The translations under genes and the position numbers were made by a program. The notes beneath the pieces were generated by a model, which was not told the DNA's origin, made no database searches, and saw only the letters and a list, made by a program, of their open reading frames with translations. A stretch of DNA of 64,000 nucleotides from an uncultured Clostridia bacterium (lineage in GTDB: Bacteria; Bacillota; Clostridia; Christensenellales; Borkfalkiaceae): the NCBI GenBank assembly GCA_944367565.1, contig CALVWR010000007.1, positions 33,813 to 97,812 of the forward strand. The letters are read 5' to 3'. Positions 28,028 through 36,985 of the stretch are shown piece by piece. Each line of letters begins with the position of its first letter. The stretch's first letter is position 1.

Positions 28028-30700
28028 ATGAAAAGAAATTTGTTAAAAATTCTTACTTTTATTCTGGGGATAATCTTCTGTTTGTCTGCGGCGGCATGTA
28101 CGCCGCAAGACACGGGGGATCCGGTTAAGAGTATTACGATCAGCGGACCGGCGCAGCTCGATACGGAAAGCGGTACGGTGCAATACACCGCGCAGATCAC
28201 GAACGGAAGCGAGGGCGACGAGGCGGTCTTTACGCTGGAAACGGCGGCGCCGACCGTGGCGGAGATCACGCAGAGCGGACTTCTGACGGTAAAAGGCGTG
28301 GGAACGGTGGTCGTCGTGGCGACGCTGTCGACAAACGCGTCAATCAGCGCGAAAAAGACGGTGACCATCGACGAAGCTGCCAATCAGAATACCGCGTTCG
28401 TCGATATGCGAGACGGCAAGTTCTATATCGGTGACGAAGAGTTCCGTTTTATGGGAACGAACAACTACGGAATGCATTATAAATCCGAAGCGATGATCGA
28501 CGACGTGCTGACGCAGTGTCAGGATATGGGCATCAAGGTCGTGCGGATGTGGGGCTTCTTCGACGGCTGGAACGACGAAGGCCGTGCGAATTACGCCTAT
28601 ATGCAGACCATGCCGGGCAGTTACGATTCCCCGAAGGAAGCGTTCGGCGAAACGTTGTATTACCGCGACGATCCTACGAGAGAACGCATCCCGGTGAGCT
28701 GTTTCGACGTGATGGATTATTCCATCAAGCGTGCGGGACAGAAAGGGATCCGTCTTCTGATCACGCTGACGAATTATTATACGGATTTCGGCGGAATGGA
28801 GCAGTATGTACGCTGGTACAATCAGCTGAATCCCGACAATCCTGTAGGGAAGAGCGATTTTTACACCAACGAAACGATCAAAGGCTGGTATAAGGATTTC
28901 GTGCGCACCGTGATTACGCGAGAAAACGAGCTGACGGGTGTGGCGTATAAGGACGATCCTACGATCTTCGCGTGGGAACTTTGCAACGAGCCGGAAGGCG
29001 GACAGGATCTGATCGACTGGTCGGACGAAATGAGTAAATACATCAAATCGATCGATCCGAATCACATGGTATCGGTCGGCGCGCAGGGCGGCATCAACAA
29101 AGGCGAGCCGGAAACGATCACCTGGGAAGGCGCCGACGGAGAAACGAAATCTTATGAACTGACAAGACAGAATCAGTATTCCGGAACGCGTTACAACGTC
29201 ACGGTCGGCGCGAAATCCGGCACGAGCGGGGAAGAGTTGATGAAACTCGAAGAAGTGGACTTCGGAACCATCCATCTGTATCCCGATCATTGGGGCATCA
29301 ACCGCAGCCGCGCGATCGAATACGGCGAACAGTATATCAAGGACAACATCGCGCTGGGACACAAGTACGGCAAGCCGCTTGTTCTGGAAGAATACGGAAG
29401 TATGCGTCCGGATCTGACGGACAGCAAGAGATTCAACCGTGTGCTGGCGTACGACGTCTGGAATCAGGCGGTGCTGGACATGGACGGAGCGGCGTCGATG
29501 TTCTGGACGCTGACGGGCATCGATGACAGTGAAGGCGCGGACGCGCAGGGGATGTACCCCGACTACGACGGATTCCGCGTGATGAACGACGGTTCGGAGG
29601 ACGCGGAGCTTCTGAAAGAATTCGCCGCGGTATTCAACGGCGAAAAGAGCGAGATAGACCGCTCCACACCGAAAGCGTACTGGCTCAATCCGCTGATCAG
29701 CGAAGTTGTCAAGACGTATCAGGAAGATCCTTCGGCGGTCTCCGTCGTTTCGGGATCGGATAACACGCTGAGCATCGAAGTCAAAATCGTTCCGAACGGA
29801 AAAACGGTGGAAAGTGTAAAACTTTACGTAAACAATAACTCCGAAGATCCGGAGTCGACGGCAAAGAAAGACACGCTTCTGAACATGACGGAAACGTCCG
29901 CCGGAAGCGGAATTTACAGAAATACCGAGCTGAAACTGACCGATCTCAATCCGGGAGAGATTTATACCATCAAGGCGGAGGCGTACTTTACGGACGATAC
30001 GTCGGTGGATCTTCCGGCGAAGAATATCAAGCGGTATGTCAAACTCGAACTCGAAGAGCTTTACACGTTGGATTTCGACGCGGATCAGTCGTTCAGTTTC
30101 ATGATCTTCGGCAGCTATCAGGCGCAGATGCACGCGGGATATCCCAAACATAACAAAGAAGACGGCGTACTCGAACTGAACGTGACGGACGGCTCGGCAT
30201 GGTCGGAACACAAAGTCAAGTTTGTCGGATTGCCGAATACGTCGGAAGGGAATCCGCTGATTCCGCAGACCTATCGCGTACAGTTTACTTTGTATTATGA
30301 ATATGACGCGAATGCAAGCGGAACGTTCATGCATTACATCGCTCTGGAGCCGGGCTGGATCAAGGTGGCGATGGGCAAGAACGATATCTCGATTTCGACC
30401 TTGAAGGCGAAATATCGGGAAGCCGGTCTGACCGATCCCGCCGATCCCGCTACGCCGTACGGGGTCACGAAAAAGACGTTCCACGGAGACGCGGACAAAT
30501 TGTGGTTCTACCAGACGGTCACGATCGAATTTACGCCGGACGCGTCGCTGAACGCGCTGTGCATCTGTCCTACGACGCGCAATTTTGACTATTCCGGATT
30601 TATTCTCATCGACGATGTGATCTTCAGCGGATATTCCGGAGAGATTCCCGTAGACAGTCTGGAACCGGATGATTTCGAAATTCCGTCGTTTGAATGGTAA
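28028..30700 (+). CDS. Cell-surface beta-mannanase, glycoside hydrolase family 5
   Basis: 890-residue lipoprotein (ILGIIFCLSAAAC, lipobox Cys 24). A Big2-like spacer covers about 33-115. The GH5 barrel starts at FRFMGTNNYGMHYKSEAM, with VVRMWGFFDGW, the acid/base E321 in WELCNEPEGG and the nucleophile E454 or E455 in LVLEEYGSMRP. The GTNNYG and RMWGFFDGW signatures are typical of endo-beta-1,4-mannanases of this family. The last 220 residues, ending FSGYSGEIPVDSLEPDDF, look like a carbohydrate-binding module. It should cut mannan outside the cell into oligosaccharides for the importer genes that follow. Confidence 0.82.
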   Translation: MKRNLLKILTFILGIIFCLSAAACTPQDTGDPVKSITISGPAQLDTESGTVQYTAQITNGSEGDEAVFTLETAAPTVAEITQSGLLTVKGVGTVVVVATLSTNASISAKKTVTIDEAANQNTAFVDMRDGKFYIGDEEFRFMGTNNYGMHYKSEAMIDDVLTQCQDMGIKVVRMWGFFDGWNDEGRANYAYMQTMPGSYDSPKEAFGETLYYRDDPTRERIPVSCFDVMDYSIKRAGQKGIRLLITLTNYYTDFGGMEQYVRWYNQLNPDNPVGKSDFYTNETIKGWYKDFVRTVITRENELTGVAYKDDPTIFAWELCNEPEGGQDLIDWSDEMSKYIKSIDPNHMVSVGAQGGINKGEPETITWEGADGETKSYELTRQNQYSGTRYNVTVGAKSGTSGEELMKLEEVDFGTIHLYPDHWGINRSRAIEYGEQYIKDNIALGHKYGKPLVLEEYGSMRPDLTDSKRFNRVLAYDVWNQAVLDMDGAASMFWTLTGIDDSEGADAQGMYPDYDGFRVMNDGSEDAELLKEFAAVFNGEKSEIDRSTPKAYWLNPLISEVVKTYQEDPSAVSVVSGSDNTLSIEVKIVPNGKTVESVKLYVNNNSEDPESTAKKDTLLNMTETSAGSGIYRNTELKLTDLNPGEIYTIKAEAYFTDDTSVDLPAKNIKRYVKLELEELYTLDFDADQSFSFMIFGSYQAQMHAGYPKHNKEDGVLELNVTDGSAWSEHKVKFVGLPNTSEGNPLIPQTYRVQFTLYYEYDANASGTFMHYIALEPGWIKVAMGKNDISISTLKAKYREAGLTDPADPATPYGVTKKTFHGDADKLWFYQTVTIEFTPDASLNALCICPTTRNFDYSGFILIDDVIFSGYSGEIPVDSLEPDDFEIPSFEW

Positions 30701-30711
30701 AGGTGGTAAAA

Positions 30712-32166
30712 ATGAAAAAATTCCTTTGTGTTTTGCTGGCGGTGATTCTTTGTTGTTGCGCCTTTGTCGGATGCAAGACCAATGAAGAACCGGACGATAC
30801 GGGGGTCAACTGGGGCGATATTCCCGGGGGAGAGGATTCTACCGACGATGAAGAAGAGTACACGGGACCGAAGACGACGCTTACCGTGCTGACGAACCGC
30901 GTGGATCTTGTCAACACGACGCTTGTCGAGTACAAGAACCGCTTTGAAGATGAATTCCCGCAATATAACATCGTCTGGCAGGCTTTCAACGATTACGACA
31001 AAACCGTTTCCACACGGCTCCCGTCGGGCGATTACGGCGACGTATGCCTGATTCCCGCTACGGTATCGAAAAAGACGCTGCCGACATATTTTACGGTACT
31101 GTCGAACAATCTCGAACAGATGCAGGGACTGTACCGGTATGCGGATATCAAAGCGTATAACGGAAACGTATACGGTCTGCCGACCTACGGCAACGCAAAC
31201 GGAATCTTATACAACAAAAAAGTTTTCAGAGAAGCGGGCGTTACGGAACTGCCGAGAACGTATGACGAATTTTACGCCGCAATGGAGAAAATCAAAAATC
31301 ATTACGCAAACGACAGTTCCTTCCTTGCGCCCTACTACACCAATTTTAAGGACAGCTGGGCTTTGGAACAGTGGTCGGGCGCGATCACGGGCGTAGCGGG
31401 CGATCCGGATTATTATTATTCCGTATTGCCCTCGGACCGCACGGCGTTCACCGAAGGTCCGGTCTACAAGGTCCATGAGCTTCTGTATGAACTCGTGCGC
31501 CGCGGCTATACCGAAGCCGCGCCGGCGTCCACCGACTGGGAGCGCAGCAAGGTGGAATTCTGCCGCGGAAACATCGGGACCATGCTGATGGGATCGTGGG
31601 CGGTAAGCCAGATCGTGGGTATCGCGCAGGATCTGGTGGAAGGCAACGCGCACAAAGACGACGGTTCCTGGGTGGAATCGGTGCCGGGCGACGAACATAT
31701 CGATCCTGCCGACATCGGCTATATGCCCTTCCCGTACACGCATGAAGACGGAAAGATCTATTCCGCGCATTCTCCCGATTATTTCTGGGCGGTGAACAGG
31801 AATACGACCAACGAAAAGAAAACCGGCGGCTTCATCTTCATCAAGTGGATGATCGAAAAGAGCGGTTATTACGAACTTTGCGGCGGAATTCCTCCGAAGC
31901 TGGAAATGGAGTTCCCCGATCTGATCAAGGGATTTGAGGATCTCGGCGTAGTGCTTTTGCCGGAAAATGCGGCGACGGGCGATCTTGCGGGAAAGCTGGA
32001 GCTCGTGGAATCGCGTTCCGGCGTGGTGCTGTGGTCTTCCGACTGGAAAAACGCGATCGTGGAGGAGGCGTTCAAGATCCGTCAGGGCGAAAGCGGTCTT
32101 TCCTATGCGGAAATCATGGCGAACGTCAATGAAGACTGGCTGTACGGCATCGATGCGGTCATGTGA
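30712..32166 (+). CDS. ABC transporter sugar-binding lipoprotein
   Basis: 484 residues, family 1 extracellular solute-binding protein. Lipoprotein signal FLCVLLAVILCCCAFVGC gives a membrane-tethered receptor. LTVLTNRVDLVNT opens the fold, and GLPTYGNANGILYNKKVF plus MLMGSWAV are standard motifs. ATG 30712 is chosen because AAAGGTGG is 5-7 nt upstream and it gives a complete signal peptide; ATG/GTG codons further up lack that spacing. Context implies manno-oligosaccharide binding. Confidence 0.9.
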   Translation: MKKFLCVLLAVILCCCAFVGCKTNEEPDDTGVNWGDIPGGEDSTDDEEEYTGPKTTLTVLTNRVDLVNTTLVEYKNRFEDEFPQYNIVWQAFNDYDKTVSTRLPSGDYGDVCLIPATVSKKTLPTYFTVLSNNLEQMQGLYRYADIKAYNGNVYGLPTYGNANGILYNKKVFREAGVTELPRTYDEFYAAMEKIKNHYANDSSFLAPYYTNFKDSWALEQWSGAITGVAGDPDYYYSVLPSDRTAFTEGPVYKVHELLYELVRRGYTEAAPASTDWERSKVEFCRGNIGTMLMGSWAVSQIVGIAQDLVEGNAHKDDGSWVESVPGDEHIDPADIGYMPFPYTHEDGKIYSAHSPDYFWAVNRNTTNEKKTGGFIFIKWMIEKSGYYELCGGIPPKLEMEFPDLIKGFEDLGVVLLPENAATGDLAGKLELVESRSGVVLWSSDWKNAIVEEAFKIRQGESGLSYAEIMANVNEDWLYGIDAVM

Positions 32167-32180
32167 CGGAGGGTAACGTT

Positions 32181-33083
32181 ATGAACGTACGGGCGATTTC
32201 CGTATCGCGAAAAGAAACCATGAAAAAATATCTGTTTCTCGCTTCTTTTCTGATTGTGCCGCTGTTCTTACTGATCGCCTTTACGCTTCTTCCCGCCGTC
32301 GGCGTGTTCGGCGTCGGGTTCCTGTACTGGGACGGTATCGGCGATCCCGAGTTTGTCGGATTCAGAAATTTTGCCAGAATTTTTTCAAAAGCAGAATATT
32401 GGCAGGCGTTTTTAAACAGCGGTTACTATCTTGTCGGGGCGATCGTACAGCTTGCTCTCGCGCTGTTTCTCGCCGCTTTGCTGACGTTCCCGACCAAATG
32501 CCGCGGCTTTTTCAGGGGAGTGATTTTCTTTCCCTATCTCATCAACGGCGTCGCGGCAGGATATATGTTCTATCTTTTCTTTGAACCCGATATCGGCACG
32601 CTGAATTCGTTTCTGCGGCTGCTGGGACTGACCGGCGCGCCGAATTATCTGGAAAATACCTTGATCAACAATATTCTGCTCGCGGCAGTTTCGATCTGGC
32701 GGTATCTCGGTCTGAATTTTATCATGTTCCTCGGCGTGATGGCGTCCATCGAACAGGATATCTACGACGCCGCCGCTCTCGACGGGGCGAACGGCGCACA
32801 GGTCTTCAGGTATATTATTCTGCCGAGTATCCGTTCCGTGCTGTTCCTCAATATGCTGCTCGCCGTCAAGGGGGCGATCTCCGTGTTCGAGGTGCCGTAT
32901 ATCATCACCGGCGGCAGGTTCGGAACTTCGAGCTTCGTGATCGAGGCGTACAATATTTCCTTTTCATCGCGTCCGAACGTCGGAATGGGGTCGGCAATGT
33001 CTTCGGTCCTGCTGGTCATCGTGATCATCGTCAGCATATTGCAGAAACTTTTTTTCAAGGAGGAAAAGGACGATGTATCATGA
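32181..33083 (+). CDS. ABC sugar transporter permease (MalF type)
   Basis: 300 residues with six membrane spans. The ATPase-contact EAA loop reads DAAALDGANGAQVFRYIILP. Ribosome site GGAGGG precedes ATG 32181. It forms the heterodimeric channel with the next gene, which it overlaps by 11 nt. No ATPase gene is present in the operon, so a shared MsmK-type ATPase encoded elsewhere is probably used. Confidence 0.9.
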   Translation: MNVRAISVSRKETMKKYLFLASFLIVPLFLLIAFTLLPAVGVFGVGFLYWDGIGDPEFVGFRNFARIFSKAEYWQAFLNSGYYLVGAIVQLALALFLAALLTFPTKCRGFFRGVIFFPYLINGVAAGYMFYLFFEPDIGTLNSFLRLLGLTGAPNYLENTLINNILLAAVSIWRYLGLNFIMFLGVMASIEQDIYDAAALDGANGAQVFRYIILPSIRSVLFLNMLLAVKGAISVFEVPYIITGGRFGTSSFVIEAYNISFSSRPNVGMGSAMSSVLLVIVIIVSILQKLFFKEEKDDVS

Positions 33084-33930
33084 ACTGACGAAAAAAAATA
33101 CAGCTTCGATCGCCCTTTCCGTGTCGGCGAAGATCGCAAAATACTTTTTGCTGTGCCTTTGCGTGGTCATCGTGTTCGTTCCCATTCTGGCGGTGTTTTT
33201 CGGCTCGTTCAAAGGGATGGAGGAATTTTATATTTCCTCCGCTTTGACGCTTCCCGAATCGTTTTCCTTTGCGAATTACAAAACGGCGTTTCTTGACGGA
33301 AAAATGCTGGAAGGGTTTCTCAATACCCTGATCATCATGGCGTTTTCGCTGATTCTTTCCGTCATGACGGGCTCCATGACGGCGTTCGCCCTCGGCAGAT
33401 ACCGTTTCTTCGGGAAGACCGCGGTACACGCAATGTTTTTAGCGGCGTCGCTGATTCCGGTCGTCACCACGCAGGTGCTGACGTTCCGGATCGTCAACGC
33501 GCTCAACCTCGTCAATACCTATACGGGCGCGGTTTTAATGTTCGGCGGGACGGATATCATTTCCGTGTATATCTTCCTGCAGTTTCTCAACCGCATCCCC
33601 GTTTCGCTGGACGAATCGGCGAAAATCGACGGCGCGAACGCTTACAGAATCTTTTTTACGATCGTTCTGCCGCTGATGCTGCCGGCGATCGTTACGGTTC
33701 TCATTATCAAATTCGTCGGAATTTATAACGAATTCTATATTCCGCTGATTTACATTCCGGACGTTCATATGGTTTCCACGGCGTTATATAACTTTACTTC
33801 GGCATTCGGTTCGCGCTGGGAAGTCATCTGTGCGGGACAGATCATCGTCATCATCCCCATGGTGATCATATTCCTGTTCCTGCAAAAATACATTTACAGC
33901 GGACTGACTGCCGGAGCAATCAAAGAATAA
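33073..33930 (+). CDS. ABC sugar transporter permease (MalG type)
   Basis: 285 residues, six spans, with the EAA loop DESAKIDGANAYRIFFTIVL and the typical C-terminal end YIYSGLTAGAIKE. It is the second channel subunit of the mannan-oligosaccharide importer. Ribosome site AAGGAGG lies 9-15 nt before ATG 33073, inside the end of the upstream gene. Confidence 0.9.
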   Translation: MYHELTKKNTASIALSVSAKIAKYFLLCLCVVIVFVPILAVFFGSFKGMEEFYISSALTLPESFSFANYKTAFLDGKMLEGFLNTLIIMAFSLILSVMTGSMTAFALGRYRFFGKTAVHAMFLAASLIPVVTTQVLTFRIVNALNLVNTYTGAVLMFGGTDIISVYIFLQFLNRIPVSLDESAKIDGANAYRIFFTIVLPLMLPAIVTVLIIKFVGIYNEFYIPLIYIPDVHMVSTALYNFTSAFGSRWEVICAGQIIVIIPMVIIFLFLQKYIYSGLTAGAIKE

Positions 33931-33944
33931 ATAAGGAGTAAAGC

Positions 33945-34928
33945 ATGAAACATCAAATTTTCGGAAAGAACCTGACTAATCTTCCGTGGCAGCCTCCCCA
34001 AGACGACAGCCCTGTCTGGAGATATGCCGAGAATCCGATCATCAAGAGAAATCCGGTCAAAGGCGTCGCGCGTATCTTCAACAGCGCGGTCGTGCCGTTC
34101 GGCGACGGCTTTGCCGGCGTTTTCCGCGGAGAAAAAATCAACGGCATCCCCAAACTGTATACGGGCAAAAGCGATGACGGGATTCATTGGTCGATCAGCG
34201 ATGAGGAAATCTGCTTTCTGGACGAAAACGGCAAGCAGTTTGAAAACTTTTACTCTTACGATCCGAGAGTGATCCCCATCGAAGATAAATTCTATGTCGT
34301 CTGGTGCGCGGATTTTTACGGCCCGACGCTGGCGATCGCGGAAACTGAGGATTTTAAGCACTTTGAAAGATACAACCACCCGTATCTTCCCTTTAACCGC
34401 AACGGCGTGCTGTTCCCGCGCAAAATCAACGGAAAATATTATATGCTGTCCCGTCCTTCCGACGGCGGGCATACTTCCTTCGGAGATATCTTCATCAGCG
34501 AAAGTCCCGATCTGAAATATTGGGGGAATCATAAGCACGTGATGTCGCGCAGCGATATCTGGTGGCAGAGCCTGAAAATCGGCGCGGGAGCCGTCCCGAT
34601 CGAAACGGACGTCGGCTGGCTGATCTTCTATCACGGCGTCGTCAACACCTGCAACGGTTACGTCTATTCCATGGGCGGAGCCATTCTCGATATCGATCAG
34701 CCGGATAAAGTGCTGTACCGAAGCGAAAATTATTTCCTCACACCCGAAGAGGAATATGAAGAGCGCGGATTTGTTCCGAACGTGGTCTTCCCGTGCGCCG
34801 CGTTGTCCGACGCAAAAACAGGCAGAATCGCGATTTATTACGGAGCCGCCGACAGTTATGTGGCTTTGGCGTTTACGGATGTCGACCGCATCGTCGAATA
34901 TATCATGCGGCACAACCGGCTTCGTTAA
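33945..34928 (+). CDS. Beta-mannoside phosphorylase, glycoside hydrolase family 130
   Basis: 327-residue five-bladed beta-propeller enzyme. YAENPIIKRNPVKGVARIFN, FYSYDPRVIPIEDKFYVVWC (holding the catalytic Asp in the conserved DPR) and LIFYHGVVNT are GH130 signatures. No signal peptide: it works in the cytoplasm, cutting beta-1,4-mannosyl linkages with phosphate to give mannose-1-phosphate. Its place right after the importer completes an extracellular-cut, import, intracellular-phosphorolysis route for mannan. Whether it prefers mannooligosaccharides or mannosyl-glucose is not decided. Ribosome site AAGGAG is before ATG 33945. Confidence 0.88.
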   Translation: MKHQIFGKNLTNLPWQPPQDDSPVWRYAENPIIKRNPVKGVARIFNSAVVPFGDGFAGVFRGEKINGIPKLYTGKSDDGIHWSISDEEICFLDENGKQFENFYSYDPRVIPIEDKFYVVWCADFYGPTLAIAETEDFKHFERYNHPYLPFNRNGVLFPRKINGKYYMLSRPSDGGHTSFGDIFISESPDLKYWGNHKHVMSRSDIWWQSLKIGAGAVPIETDVGWLIFYHGVVNTCNGYVYSMGGAILDIDQPDKVLYRSENYFLTPEEEYEERGFVPNVVFPCAALSDAKTGRIAIYYGAADSYVALAFTDVDRIVEYIMRHNRLR

Positions 34929-34973
34929 GGGAAAACCGACAGGCTATTATCAATCTTGAGATTCTTATAAATC

Positions 34974-35007
34974 TTGCGGGGAAACGGCTTTTGCCGGATC
35001 CCCGCAA
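34974..35007 (+). terminator. Hairpin after the GH130 gene
   Basis: TTGCGGGG (34974-34981) pairs with CCCCGCAA (35000-35007), with an inner CGGC/GCCG stem. No T run follows, so its terminator role is uncertain; the stronger one at 35021 lies just beyond. Confidence 0.35.
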
Positions 35008-35020
35008 ACTGTAAAATATA

Positions 35021-35051
35021 AAAACCGTTAGCGTTTAACTAACGGTTTTTT
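35021..35051. terminator. Bidirectional terminator at the chromosome/element edge
   Basis: AAAACCGTTAG (35021-35031) pairs with CTAACGGTTTT (35039-35049) with A and T runs on the two sides. It ends the GH130 operon on the plus strand and, on the other strand, contains the stop codon of the serine recombinase (35035-35037). Confidence 0.85.
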
Positions 35052-36591
35052 CATGGCAGGGCGTAGTTGATTGCGATAGAACACAATTTGTGCCGTTAAG
35101 GGCGGATTTAGTATTTTCAAAAGAAATACTATTTATAATTTTACCGCCCTTAATATTAAAATATACGACTGTTTCGTTATCGCTAATATAAACTTGGCTG
35201 ACTAAATGATCTATAATTTTTCTTTGGTAGTCCTTATCGTTTTTATTACCTTTTAAAAGTTCGGTAATAAATTCGATGAGGTCTTTTTTTGTTATGCGAT
35301 ATCCGCGTTCAAGTTCCAGTTTGGCTTGTTGACTGGAAAGATCGTTGAGTAAGGCTTCATATTCTATCATCTTTTTTTCAATGGTATCTTGCAACAGTTT
35401 GCTTTTTGCCTTAACAAACGCATCGGCAAGATCGTCCACATCTTTTTTAATTTTGTCAATTTTTATTTGTATGGATTTTAGATTACTTTTGTCTGTTCTC
35501 TTTTCGTAATAATTTAAAACGTCTGTTACGACAATATCTACATTTTGCTTGTTGTTTAAGAAATCAATAACGCAAGAGGTAACATATAACTCCAAAGCGT
35601 CTTTATTTTCACGTTTTTTAAGACATTCGCCTTTTTTCTTTTTCTTACAAGCGTAGTAATAATGTTTAGCTCCAGATCTACTTGTGCCGCCGTCGGAAAC
35701 CATATCTGTGCCACAATGGCCACAAAATAATTTACCGGTCAGTAAATAGGGAATTTTAGCGGTAGCCATGCCACCAGCAACATATTTATTTTTTGCAAGT
35801 TTTTTTTGAACGCGCTGGAATAAGTCTTTTTCAATTATTTGGGGGAACATATTATTGCAGTGTCTACCGCCGAAAGTAAACTCACCGGTATATTTTTCAT
35901 TGAGCAGCCAGTTATCGAAAACTTTATTTGTAAAAGGTTTGCCTTTTACCCGACATCCTTGGCGGTTGAGTTCTTCCGCAATTTCTTTTTTAGAAACGCC
36001 TTTGTCGTACGCTTCAAAAATATAGCGTACGATTTTAGAGTTTTCTTCGTCAATGACGATAGTTTTTTTACTTTTACCGGGTTTTCCGCTTAAAGGTTCG
36101 AGATTGATTTTATATCCGAAAAGCAATGCTCCGCCGCAATACAATCCGTTAGCGACGTTGGTATCCAATCCATCGCGTACGCGTTTAGAAAGTCGCTTGC
36201 TATATTTTTCGGCATTCCACTCCAAAAACATTTCGTAAAACTCGCCGCCTTCGTCTTCTGCGATAGGCTCTAATGCAGACAATACCTTAATGCCGTATTT
36301 TTGTTTGAGCATTTCTTTATACATAATACTGTCTCGCCTATTTCTGGCAAAGCGATCGAACATATAAACGATTATGTATTGAAACGCGCCACTTTGAGCG
36401 TCTGCGATCATGCGCTGAAAAGCGGGTCGGTTATCGTTTGTGCCTGTTTTGGCTTTTTCGGGATAAATATTGACGACTTTCAGCCCCTTGTTTTCAGCAA
36501 ACTCTTTACAGATACGAATTTGAGCTTCGATACTCTGTTCGTTTTGCCCGTAAGAGCTGAAACGGGGATAAATAACGCAATTATTGTTCAT
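35035..36591 (-). CDS. Large serine recombinase (integrase)
   Basis: 518 residues. The resolvase domain begins MNNNCVIYPRFSSYGQNEQ with catalytic S12 (YxRxSxxxQ pattern) and has VYMFDRFARNRRDS. The recombinase domain follows (KRVRDGLDTNVANGLYCGG), then a zinc ribbon (LFCGHCGTDM ... CKKKKKGEC) and a coiled-coil segment near 370-430. This is the complete build of enzymes that integrate phages and mobile elements at short att sites. It is the outermost gene on the left of the element and points outward. The final residues are encoded inside the edge terminator. Confidence 0.93.
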   Translation of the reverse strand: MNNNCVIYPRFSSYGQNEQSIEAQIRICKEFAENKGLKVVNIYPEKAKTGTNDNRPAFQRMIADAQSGAFQYIIVYMFDRFARNRRDSIMYKEMLKQKYGIKVLSALEPIAEDEGGEFYEMFLEWNAEKYSKRLSKRVRDGLDTNVANGLYCGGALLFGYKINLEPLSGKPGKSKKTIVIDEENSKIVRYIFEAYDKGVSKKEIAEELNRQGCRVKGKPFTNKVFDNWLLNEKYTGEFTFGGRHCNNMFPQIIEKDLFQRVQKKLAKNKYVAGGMATAKIPYLLTGKLFCGHCGTDMVSDGGTSRSGAKHYYYACKKKKKGECLKKRENKDALELYVTSCVIDFLNNKQNVDIVVTDVLNYYEKRTDKSNLKSIQIKIDKIKKDVDDLADAFVKAKSKLLQDTIEKKMIEYEALLNDLSSQQAKLELERGYRITKKDLIEFITELLKGNKNDKDYQRKIIDHLVSQVYISDNETVVYFNIKGGKIINSISFENTKSALNGTNCVLSQSTTPCHEKTVS

Positions 36592-36616
36592 TAATTAACT
36601 CCTTCTTTTTCGGGGA

Positions 36617-36760
36617 ATTGACTTTTGTCGAACAGGTTTATTGCCGCCGCATAAACGTGAATTGTCAAGAAAAAAGGCAACGGTTTATGCTTAACGAGGG
36701 ATAACCGTTGCCCCTTGACAATTCTCGTTGCGGGGGCCAACTACAACGACAAAAGTCAAT
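36617..36760. repeat. Nested inverted repeats, cloverleaf-like
   Basis: An outer perfect 14-bp arm ATTGACTTTTGTCG (36617-36630) pairs with 36747-36760. Inside it are a GTTTAT/ATAAAC hairpin (36636-36656), a long arm GAATTGTCAAG (36659-36669) with 36714-36724, and at its tip GGCAACGGTT (36676-36685) with 36703-36712. A short GTTG/CAAC hairpin fits at 36727-36742. The whole 144 nt lies between the Xre gene and the recombinase gene and codes for nothing evident. It could be a structured RNA, an attenuator for the recombinase, or a single-strand DNA structure such as a phage packaging signal. Confidence 0.75.
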
Positions 36761-36770
36761 CTTCAAAAGA

Positions 36771-36974
36771 CTACAATTTTTCTATTTCCATGATATTTGC
36801 AATATCACAATTAAGCACAGTACAAATTCGCAACAGAATTTCGGTATTGACGTTTTCGCCTTTACCGAGTTTAGCCATCGTGGCTGCGCTGATTTTTGTA
36901 AGTTTGGCAAGGTCTTGTTTATTCATTTTTTTATCGATGAGCAGTTTCCATAATTTATTATAGGATATTTTCAT
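36771..36974 (-). CDS. Xre/Cro-type small DNA-binding regulator
   Basis: 67 residues, essentially one HTH_3 domain: KQDLAKLTKISAATMAKLGKG followed by LLRICTVLNCDIANI, the usual helix 4-5 ending. Such single-domain proteins control mobile-element or defence operons. It starts 11 nt after the ABC ATPase stop, so it is probably the last gene of that operon and may control its promoter, where a GCAATCGATTGC palindrome is found. Confidence 0.85.
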   Translation of the reverse strand: MKISYNKLWKLLIDKKMNKQDLAKLTKISAATMAKLGKGENVNTEILLRICTVLNCDIANIMEIEKL

Positions 36975-36985
36975 TGGTAAGCTCC

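Noticed and set aside
28340..30484. A 714-codon open frame on the minus strand opposite the GH5 gene
   Set aside because: Arg/His/Phe-rich composition and no domain; it mirrors the codon bias of the real gene on the plus strand.
36617..36760. CRISPR-like repeats
   Set aside because: The repeats are inverted and nested, not direct and evenly spaced; no cas genes are present and no array was seen anywhere in the window.
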